Of a stretch of DNA of 64,000 nt, positions 24,001-33,300 are shown piece after piece. Location: NCBI GenBank assembly GCA_963691655.1, contig OY829328.1:81968400-82032399 (forward strand). The letters are read 5' to 3'. Under the pieces are notes generated by a model. The model did no database searches, was not told the origin of the DNA, and saw only the letters and a list, made by a program, of their open reading frames with translations. The position numbers and the translations under genes were made by a program. The DNA comes from Toxonevra muliebris. Taxonomy: Eukaryota; Arthropoda; Insecta; Diptera; Pallopteridae. Position 1 is the first letter of the stretch. Every line of letters starts with the position of its first letter.

Positions 24001-27000
24001 GAGATTTTGAATTTGAAATTGCAATTTTTCAGATCGCGTATAGCTCGATAAGGATATAAAATATCAAGATTTAAAGTACAGGGAGACTGGGATTCAGATT
24101 CAGAATTAATTTGACAAAAACTTGAGTTAAATTTTTGTTGCACCAAGAAACAAATTTTCTTTTGTTGGGCAGCAACTATTATTTAAAATTTTTCGTTTTT
24201 TCTTTAATTGTATATTTACTTTCTTTTTTTTTTACAGATGGCAGCAGAAATGAAAGTTGCAAAAAACATTATACTCGAAGAGAAAATCTTTCCATTCGAT
24301 GAAGTAATGCTTATCCCTGAAATAGAACAAACTACTGCCATGCAACTTGAACCATCTATGGATTTGATATTAAGAAGTACTGATGATCGTATGAAAAATG
24401 GGGAAAAAAGAAAACGAACAACTATTTTTTATGGACTAATTAAACGAGTTTCCAATAGAAGAATAACATTTGAATCACATACGAAAGTATCGGAAAATAT
24501 ATCTTATATAATTATATTTCGACCATCACGTTTTACATTGCGATATCAGTATCGTGCATTAGAATTGCTTGATACAATGCCGAGTAGATATATAAGTCGT
24601 TTCTTATTTCCCCAACCGAGTTTCAAATGTAATTTGCCTAATATTAGGTAATTTAAAAAAATATTTATAACAAAATAATACTTAAGTATTGCTTGCCTTC
24701 AGTTACGATTATCATTATCACTTTGTGTTACAAAAATTTAACAAGTATTAGACTAACAAAAGTTTGCTTAGTTGACTACATAAAAAAGGCAAAAAACTTT
24801 AAAATTTCATAACTTGAATCTTTATCGTTTTTAAATTTTTCGATATAATTGCCATACATTTTTGAAGCATGTAACTCCAACAGTCTCGGTTTTTTTTTTA
24901 GGTTTGCAAAAAAACCTTTCCTCAATTTTTATTTTTTTGTTTTTGGAAACAACCAGAAATCACACGGCGCCATGGTAGTGGCCTCTTTTTGAGCATCAGT
25001 CGAAAATCGAGGAATCCATCGTTCTAATTTCTTCGTATATCCACGATGATCCCTTAGCATTCGCGATACAAACATGGCATGCAAACTCCATTCCTCAGCA
25101 ATCATTTCCTGGATCAATCTTGGATCTTCGTCAATTTTCAACTTTACAAGAGCCACACTTACGTCGTCAGTCGAAGATTTTGGGCCACCTTCACAAGATT
25201 CGTCCCCCACAAACCACTTCGAGACGGTCACAAGCGATAGCGCATTCTCTCCATATGCTATTTGGCACTCATTACTTATTTCCGGAGGGAAATAACAAAT
25301 CGAATCTCTTATTATGATGACTGTCAAGGCGTATTTAATACGCCTTGATGGCGGTGATACATATTTCTACCGACTCTTTCTCAGTAGCTTTGCGTTTTCT
25401 TGTCTCCATGTTGACTGTTTGCAGTGAAACTCAAAAATGAAATATCGCAATACTATGCAAATCTGACATTTTTCTGAAATTTTTTGAGATGTCAAAAATT
25501 TACTCAGTGTTGCCAACTAAGCGAACTTTGGTTAACCCCTCCCCCTCGTATTTCATCAGTTCAGAGGTAAAACTCTTTAAATACAATATTTGAGAATTGG
25601 AGAAGATTAAATTCTAAATTTGAAACTGCGAACTTAAGTAGATTCAGTGTTAGAATTTGAGATATCGATTGTTAAAAATGATTTTTCGAAAATAAAGATT
25701 GTCTTAAACTATGAATCTTGGTGTAGAAACCGAATTCATGCCAATGCTGCAGTTAGAGATTTTTACCTCTGAATCGACGGTTTTATTCTTGCTTGATATT
25801 TACAATTAAACAAACAGTCAAAACCGCGACATGTGTTCGTATAGATGTGGAGCTATGCATGTATATTTTAATCTATAGAATACAGAGTCCCATCATTTTA
25901 TTGTTCTTGTTATTTATAACTTAACTATGTATCTTATATCGTATTTTAGTTTGACATTACAAAATAACACCATTTATGATAATCCGGAACAATTGCAAGC
26001 AGTACAGAATATCGTCGATGTGGCGATTAAAGATGCTCCATATATAATCTTTGGACCGCCAGGTAAAATATATTTATTTATATGAGACATGAAACATTAG
26101 CATTGATATATTAATCATTTCATTAAAATCGTAGATGATAATTTCATTAGCATTGCAGTTTTCAATGATAATACTTTACTAAAACTTATTTACGCTTTTC
26201 TTTTTTGTTAACAAAAAAAAAAAAAAATCAACTATCAACAGGCACTGGAAAAACTACAACTATTGTCGAAGCTATTCTTCAACTTTATTTCCATCGTCCC
26301 AATACGAAAATTCTAGTTACAGCTGGTTCCAATAGCGCATGCAATGAAATTGCTTTACGTTTGTGTAAAGTACTTTCAAAATTGAATGATCTACGCGCCA
26401 TTGCACGCATCTATTCCCGTTCTTATGAAAAAAGTTTAGATAGCACCGATGAATTGCTATTGGAATGCTCCAACTTTTATTCTGCACATTTTTATCCTGA
26501 TATTGAGTTATTGCATGAATACCGAATTGTTGTCTGTACACTAAATATAGTTGGGAAATTAGCTCTCGGAAATTTTAGCAAGACTAAGGATGGATTTGGT
26601 ATATACACACATGTATTTGTTGATGAAGCTGCTGCCTCAACAGAGGCAGAAACACTTGTAGGCATAATTGGTATATTAACATCAAAATCGAATCTTATCA
26701 TATCGGGTGACCACAAACAATTAGGTCCGATTTTAAGTTCAGAACGTGCAGCAGAGTTAGGACTGGAAGTTTCGCTAATGGAACGTTTATTGAAGCGTGA
26801 GTGTTATGCTGTGGACAAGTATGGTAATTATGATCGTAGCATACAGACACGATTGTGCCGAAATCATCGATCGCATCCAGAGATTGTTAATTTATATAAT
26901 CGTTTATATTATAATAATGAGCTGAAAGCGATGGTAAATGACGGTGAGTTTTGCTACTATGTATAAGTAATAAAGATAATATGTTATTGCTTCAATTGAA

Positions 27001-28534
27001 TATTTGTTTATTCTTTTTATTCATAGGAGATGCCGTATCATTGTGTGATAAGTGGCACCGTTCACCTAATGCAGCATATCCAATAATTTTTCATTCTGTA
27101 TTTGGGACCGCTACACGTGAAGGCAAATCTCAGAGGCGAGTTTACAAAATAGTGATGTTAACTCTTTCAATTGTGTCGAATTTATTGAGCATATCGTTTT
27201 TCAACTCAACAATGAACCAAATGTCCGAATTGTATTTGTTAGAATGATGCTGAATTGATTAAAAAAAATCTAAAATTAAAACTGAACGGTCATGAATCAT
27301 ATTCAAATAAATTGATTTATTCTACGCACTATCCGAGCTTGAACTAATAAGATCGAGTTCATTATTATGCATAAAATCCATTAAATACAATAAAATTTTT
27401 TTAATTTTTTTTCAGTTGGTATAATCAACGCGAGGTGGAAGTTGTCATGGATTACGTCAAAGACCTGATGTATTTTGGTGTGAATGGACAAAAGATTACG
27501 CAAGAAGACATTGGAATTATTTCGCCCTATAAAAAACAATATCTACGCATACAAGAAGAATTGAATTTGCGTAATTGGTATAAAATTGAAACGGGGTCGG
27601 TAGAAATTTTCCAAGGAAAGGAAAAAACAATTATTATAACGTCATTTGTACGTTCATTTACAAAAACGTTAGGCTTTTTGGAAAACCCAAGGGTTAGTTT
27701 TTTTTTTTTAATTTTTCTTAATTTTTACTTGATATTTAATTTTACAAATTTTTATAATTTGTTCCCCCATAGCGTTTAAACGTAACACTTTCGCGCCCAA
27801 AATCATCTCTAATACTTATTGGTAATCCGAAGACATTAAGTTTAAATGCAGATTTTAAGCAGATAATTAATGAATGCCAGCTTAATAATACTTTGGTGGG
27901 TGCAGCATATCATGAGCACTCTAAAGATGCTCCAGAAAATGAGAAAAACATGACAAATAATACAAATAAAGATTTAAATGTAACGAATGGTGTAGCTGAA
28001 AAAACGCAAGCACAGCAACAGCTTGGAAAAGATATAAAAAGTCGTGAGTATTAAAATAATAGAGATACCTAATTAACATTTCTGTACCTTTAAACGTATA
28101 TTTTTTTAGGTGTACATTCTACATCGCAAGAGACTCAAAGAATATGCTTGAAACACAATTCAATACCGCCTTCCAATGATTCTCGATCGAATCTAAATTC
28201 ACCGCAATCTGCAACAATACCTGTAAAAACAAGAGAGAGTCCCCAAGTATCACCGACTTCACAAATTAACATCTACTCACATCGTATTAATTCTGTTTGT
28301 GATGATATTGATTCATTGCAAAAACTTTTAAATTCGGCTTATATTTCTCGTGGTGCTCGCAATCTCTCTACGCAATCTTCAGGATATCATCGAACACAAC
28401 CAATTATTAATTTGCCATCACGAGACAATTCATTACATACTGCTATTACTTCACCACATTACAGTACATCACGTAGATTCAACTATAACGTTGAACCTAA
28501 AAAGAAATCATCATGGAAATGCATTATTTCTTAA
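18002..28534 (+). CDS. Armitage/MOV10L1-like SF1 RNA helicase, copy B
   Basis: Exons: 18002-18041, 18134-18300, 20624-20819, 21056-21263, 21328-21625, 23017-23078, 23358-23631, 24238-24647, 25950-26062, 26242-26943, 27030-27135, 27416-27692, 27773-28043, 28110-28534; about 1182 residues. Motifs: C2H2-like finger near residue 166, GPPGTGKT near 587-595, VDEAAAS Walker B near 715, SGDHKQLGP, RNHRSHP, FQGKEK, RLNVTLSRP near 951. Family role: SF1 RNA helicase of piRNA/RNA silencing (inference). Oddities: the exon 2 acceptor used by A and C is destroyed, so I use the next in-frame AG at 18132-18133 (an alternative start at 18097 would also open into this exon); intron 11 has a GC donor; exon 11 has tandem acceptors. 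The Ser/Thr-rich tail ends PKKKSSWKCIIS, a polybasic CaaX box. The frame is otherwise open, so this copy looks functional. Confidence 0.85.
19481..20130 (-). mobile_element. Tc1/mariner-superfamily remnant
   Basis: Begins on the plus strand with AGGGTGATTTTTTAAGCTTTT after TATAA, a terminal sequence common in insect mariner-like elements. The minus strand carries a broken transposase: VRRVRAEKNISALAASVDEYR from the DNA-binding region, then traces such as CTK-KWFKIEL from the C-terminal end, with stops and frameshifts between. The far terminal repeat was not found, so the element is truncated as well as inactive. Confidence 0.65.
20275..20339. repeat. 65-bp foldback in intron 2 of copy B
   Basis: GTCTGCTTTTAGATGAG at the left is mirrored by CTCGTCCAAAAGCAGAC at the right, enclosing about 30 bp. 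Could be a tiny foldback element. Confidence 0.6.
21682..21904. mobile_element. MITE-like element with GCTCTTAGACAGTG inverted repeats
   Basis: In intron 5 of copy B. The left end AGCTCTTAGACAGTG and the right end CACTGTCTAAGAGC are inverted repeats enclosing about 220 bp of non-coding DNA. A second CAGCTCTTACACAGTG just inside the left end looks like a duplicated terminus. It abuts the next element almost directly. Confidence 0.7.
21910..22978 (-). mobile_element. PIF/Harbinger-type transposon, decayed but with both ends
   Basis: Left AGCCCAAT...ATTCCGATGGAGCT (21910) and, on the opposite strand, right AGCCCTAT...ATTCCGACGGAGCT (22978) form imperfect terminal repeats around 1069 bp. The minus strand carries HARBI1-like traces: LQFLLEGGYQHGVGKDQQVG followed by a serine/threonine stretch, as in the harbinger N-terminal region, and FPVVIICVDAMHV, matching the family's FP-VI--IDGTHI block with the first catalytic Asp. 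Stops separate them and the remainder of the nuclease is missing. It fills most of intron 5 of copy B. Confidence 0.75.
24925..25415 (-). mobile_element. Mariner element with internal deletion
   Basis: In intron 8 of copy B. A 132-codon minus-strand frame reads like the mariner DNA-binding part (AYGENALSLVTVSKWFV, then WIPRFSTDAQKE) and then switches straight to MAPCDFWLFPKTKK, the block near the third catalytic Asp. The catalytic centre between is gone, so this is a deletion derivative that cannot code a working transposase. Confidence 0.75.
27021..27030 (+). promoter_or_regulatory. Tandem (NAGNAG) splice acceptor of copy B exon 11
   Basis: The acceptor reads TCATAGGAG|AT. Splicing after GAG gives the 106-nt exon found in A and C; splicing after TAG adds one codon. 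Both keep the frame. Confidence 0.6.
27136..27137 (+). promoter_or_regulatory. GC splice donor of copy B intron 11
   Basis: The junction reads CAGAG|GCGAGT where copy C has CAGAG|GTAAGT and copy A has ATAG|GTGAGT. GC-AG introns are a known minor class and the flanking match to U1 is good, so splicing probably continues. Without it the frame runs to a stop at 27247. Confidence 0.7.
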
Positions 28535-29090
28535 ATTCATATATACCTACACACTGGACTCTCCACAGATTCTCTAATTAAAGACCACAATTTATGCAAT
28601 AGCAATACAGCAACACTGCGATAAGTTATAATTAAAAGTTGTACGAAAGTGACATATATCTACAAAAAATGTAATTTATAAGCAAAGAAAGAAATACATA
28701 TGTAATATAATCACATGTTGTTGTTGGGTTTTCAAAATTTTCTAAGCAGCAAAATGTGCAGTCTTGAAAAAAATATAAAAGACACCCAAACTCTATAAAA
28801 TTCAATTCAACCCCGTTAAGCTCAGGGGTAACAAGTTTTAACAAAAACTTGTTAAAACTTCTTTGGCACCATCAAACGCAATCTGAGTTCCGCCTCTTCC
28901 TTTCGCTCTTTCAGACTAAAGAAAATTACCCTAAATCGCTGCTCAGCCTCAAAAGCTTCTCATGAATTTTTATTTTTCACATCGTTTGTATTTACACTTG
29001 TTTTTCAATTTTTTTTATTTTAAATATTTCAAAAGCTTAAAATTCAAAGTAGGGATGGAAATTTAATTATCGACAATCAATGATATCAGC

Positions 29091-29128
29091 TATCGATAAT
29101 AGTAACGTCTTAACAATAATTATCGATA
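29091..29128. promoter_or_regulatory. Pair of DRE-like TATCGATA boxes
   Basis: TATCGATA at 29091-29098 and again at 29121-29128, exactly 30 bp apart. This is the DREF recognition sequence of Drosophila and also contains the CGATA core bound by BEAF-32. Position 1.3 kb before copy C fits a boundary or distal promoter element, but use is unproven. Confidence 0.45.
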
Positions 29129-29161
29129 TTTCCAAAACTTTTCTTCAGAATACACTATAGT

Positions 29162-29270
29162 GTAGTTATATTGGGAGTCTGCTCGGCGAACACCATGAAA
29201 TTGTTGTTGCGCTGAACACAAAGTGAGAGTCTTCATTCTCTTTCACCGAGCCCTATATAACCAGGCACTA
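29162..29270. mobile_element. Short inverted relative of the MITE at 17149
   Basis: GTAGTTATATTGGGAGTC at the left and TATATAACCAGGCAC at the right are the terminal repeats. Inside, CTCGGCGAACACCATGAAA and TGTTGCGCTGAACACAAAG match the complement of 17395-17430. It is about 110 bp, so roughly two thirds of the longer copy is missing. Confidence 0.65.
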
Positions 29271-29961
29271 AGTGATTACTGAAATCGTTAACACAAGATA
29301 GAGTTCTATCTTCGATAGATTTTTAAGCTCAGTTACTCTACGTTCTGTTACATATGCATAATTGAGCCTTTACTGTTTCCTATTATCTTTGTCACATGGT
29401 GTTGAATACGGTCCAGTTGAAGTTCCTGCCAATAGATGCGAATATAGTTAATGTAAGTGAAATATTTCTTACACTGCGTTAAAAGGCCGAGACACGGTTG
29501 CTGCTTTCGATACCCCAAATATGTGATTATTAAATGTGATATGGTTGTTCTGCCTTTTTTTTTTGTTGAAGTCTTGAATGTGAGGAAAAACTAAAATAAT
29601 ATCTTACTTAAATTGCCTTAAAAAAAATTAAAATAAATTTCCCCAAACCCGAAATGGGAGACCAGTTTATTTCATAAAAGAAAACATCTATTACGAAAGA
29701 AAATGAAAAAAATTATAACTCGACTTAAGATGAAAACTATTTTATCATATATTTTTAATTATAAATAATAAATTGATGCGAATTTTTAAATAATTTTTAG
29801 AGTTATAATATACCGCTTCAAGCTTGTTCTTTAAATTGTGCATAAAGTCGTTTGAAACAATGCTACAATTTCTATTCAATGCTATTAAACTCGGCAGACA
29901 AGAAAGTAAACTAAAGCTGTTATTCCTTTTTACCACAGAATTGTTGACAACTTCTCTGTCT

Positions 29962-29969
29962 TATCGATA
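29962..29969. promoter_or_regulatory. DRE-like TATCGATA box upstream of copy C
   Basis: A third perfect TATCGATA, about 424 bp before the ATG of copy C, nearer its putative promoter than the pair at 29091. Confidence 0.4.
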
Positions 29970-30073
29970 GTTGGCGGCAATTTTTTTTTCTTAACGATAT
30001 TCCCATTCCTATTTTATAATTCTGCCCTGTGTTGCATCATGGCGAAAATGTACCATCAAGCATTTAACCGAAA

Positions 30074-30271
30074 TGCTTGACAAGCACTGCTGGCTTCTTT
30101 TTACTCGTTTCTATATAAATGTGCCAACCAAAACAAAAAGCGATAAATAGACGCATAAAATACTATTCGGGGAAGTCCAATACAACAAAGTGACGCGTTT
30201 TCGGTTTTATTTACATCGATGCGAAATTAGTTCGTTTGTTGCAGTCATAATCAAATTCATTGCAAGCGTAA
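30074..30271 (+). promoter_or_regulatory. Putative promoter of helicase copy C
   Basis: Palindrome TGCTTGACAAGCA (30074-30086), TTCGGGGAAGTCCAA (30166-30180) and ATTCATTGCAAGCGTAA (30255-30271) repeat the order and spacing seen upstream of copy B. The presumed initiator is TCATT here instead of TCAGT, about 137 bp before the ATG. Confidence 0.6.
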
Positions 30272-30392
30272 CAGTTGTTCGAGAAAGAAGTATAAATTGG
30301 CAAGCTCAAGGTAGAAATAAATAAAAAATATTTGATTGTGTTAGTGCATAATATTTATACAGAATTTTCAAGTGTTTTTAGCTAGCTAAAAT

Positions 30393-33300
30393 ATGATTGA
30401 CACAACAAAACAAATTAAGAAAAAAGAAAATGCAGAGAAATGGGGTAAAATAATAATAAAAACTATGCAAAATTTGTGGAATAATAAATATTTAATATTT
30501 ATTTGTTGCTTTGTGTAATTTGAAATATTTACTTAGAGATCGAAACAGTGGGAGGATTTCTTTTGGAATTATACCATCAACAGGTGATATCGCCACGAAA
30601 TAATTGGATTGTTCTGAAATATAAACTTCGCGAGGAATTCCGAAAATTTTTAGCCAGGGAAGAAAATGCAAGTCAACGCACAAAATTTTTAGAATCAACT
30701 GGTACTTCAGATGTAAGTAAACACAAAAGTGCAAAGTTCATATATTTACATACACTAGTGTGTAACTCTATTATCTTTGGAAAGTATACATAGTGAAAAG
30801 TTTAAGTGATTTGTGTTAATAATAAACTGATCGTAAGCCATTGGAGTGAATTATGGTCATCCAAAAAAATTCTTAGTAATCGGGATGTGAATAATCACTA
30901 TCACAGCTGCGGTTTATTCACATATTTTTGCATATTTCATTATTTTTGGCGATTTATTTACTTAATCGGAGTCATGGGCAAGTTGATTTCAATTTTTTTT
31001 TCTTATAAAGAGTGGCTCAGTTAAAATGGCCACTTTCGGGCAATTTTTTTTAAATTTTTCTTTTGAAGTCCTGATGAAATTTCTAATATACCACCTTGAT
31101 CAAAAAGTTCCCGGAATTTATTCAGAAAATTAGAAATACAAGTTTATTCATCTAAATCTATCACCTTCAAAGTAATCCCCATCGACTGCAACACACTTAT
31201 GCCTGCGATTGATCCAATCCTCGAAACATTTTTTATATTCGGTTTTCGGTGTGTCCTGCGATTTTTCCATTACTTCCTCTCAGCTGCTGAAATGCGTTCC
31301 CCGTAATGGTTTTTTAACTTGATTGAACAGAAAGAAGTCACAGGGAACCAAATCAGGTGAATTCGGTGGCTGTTGGATGGTATTTGTTGCATTTTTCATC
31401 AAAAAATTACGAATAATAATGGCACTGTGCGACGGTGCGTTATCATGGAGCGAAATCCACTAGATTTCTGTAAACAATTCTGGTCTCTTTCGCCGAATTG
31501 CTTCACGTCTCATAACGCCCAAATAATACTCTTTGTTTACTGTCTGGCCTTCTGGCAAAAATTCATGATGCACTTAAATTGTAAAAAATCGCCAACACAC
31601 ACAGAGATAGATGTACTCTTGGCTACGTAACTTTTGCTAATGACAAGCTATGACGCTAAGATTTAGAGGGAATATCAACAACAAATGTACAAACTTTAAA
31701 AAAAAAAAAAAAACAACTCAAATAGCAACGAGTGCAATTCTTGCTTATGTATAAAAATATGTTAATATTTCACCATAAAAAACTCGGAATTCGAGTATAC
31801 ATAGATGCTATTTAACGCGACAAGAAAAACTGCATTCAAAATTATTATGAAAAGTATAAGGAATATTTTGTTGTACTGCGTAATTTTTTTGTCTGTATGA
31901 TTAGTTCGAAGAATACAAAAGAAAGATAGGAGCTCTGCAAAAAGATTAATTTAAGACCTTTGCAGTCATACCTAAATTTTAGCGTCGCGCTGTTTATCGG
32001 TCAAAATTGTCTAGAGTGACAGATAAATAGCGCTTACGCTCCAATTTAGGTATGACTTACAAAAATAAAAATTAACGCGTTTTTTCGTTCTCCAATGAGT
32101 CAGTAAATACTCAAATTTGGATGAACCATGAGTTTTTCTAGATAAACTTATGAGTTATTTTGAACACATTTCATTTACCATCATTTATGATATCTTTTGT
32201 AACTAAAAAATGGAGTATTTATGACTCACAAAATAACCATTTATTACAATATGATAATTTTCAGATGTTCACATTCAAAAAATATTCCGAAATGTGAAAA
32301 TATTCAAAATATGAGCGTTAACTTCCGCACGATTCGAATTAACGAGGCTCTACCGTACCTAAATTAATTTTTTGTTTTTATTAACAGTATTATTATCATA
32401 AAGAAATTATAAAATGACATGTCTGCACAATTATTATTGTTATCCTTATCTATAAATTTACAAAGAAAAATATTGATGAGCTATCATTAATGCATATGTA
32501 TATATATAACAACAAAGAAATTCTAAAACGAGTTAAAACAAAATTTTAAACTCATAGATATTTTATATCTGTTGTATTTTAAACAAGATTATAAAAAATT
32601 TTTTTTTTTTTATTTAAAATATTTTTCATTCTATGACGTTTTTTGTTTGTTCTGTAAAAGAATAAAATAAATAAATAAAAAGTGTTGTACGAGTATTACG
32701 GTTTTGTGGATTTTAAGTATAGATATAGTATGTATCTAAGAATGTACTATAAGTTAATAATAGCGGCGTTTTATTCGCCACTTCCTTCTAGTTATGTATA
32801 ACAAGCATCGATAATTGTATGGCAAAATAAAAACAAAGCCGCAGAGATAACACGTATCATTATAGCTGTTATGTTAAGTACACATGTTAAGTAGTTTAAC
32901 TACATCAAATTCTATTGTGAACTGCCATAAGTGAAAGAAGAAGCATGACGGTTTGGCAAAAAACAAAAAAGAAAATGATTCGAAATGTCTGCCGGCGAAA
33001 AGATGTACAAAATCATCGTTAAATATTCTTATAAAGAGTAAAAATTAAAAACAATGCCCATGATTGACCGCAATGGCTGGGAGCAGTTTCATTGTGAATT
33101 ACAATATAATGAAGAAGAAACTTAACAGCTTGGTCGTTTTATTCACACATGTTCAAGTAGCTGGAAAAAACGCAGCTAATATTTAATTATAAGATTAGAT
33201 AATTTAAAAAGTGAAATACCTGGAATTGTAAGTTCGGTCAATCAGAATACCCTATAAATTAACAAATAACAATACATATTTGGTTTTTACTGCCTAACTT

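Larger units (their letters stand above)
28535..30073. other. Intergenic region between helicase copies B and C
   Basis: Starts with the copy B 3' UTR, with ATTAAA at about 28576 as a possible poly(A) signal. It then contains two TATCGATA boxes 30 bp apart (29091, 29121), a short MITE relative (29162-29270) and a third TATCGATA at 29962. No coding sequence recognised. Confidence 0.6.

Noticed and set aside
28820..28862. AACAAGTTTTAACAAAAACTTGTTAAAACTT near-palindrome after copy B
   Set aside because: Short and AT-rich; expected by chance often enough in this DNA to be uninformative.
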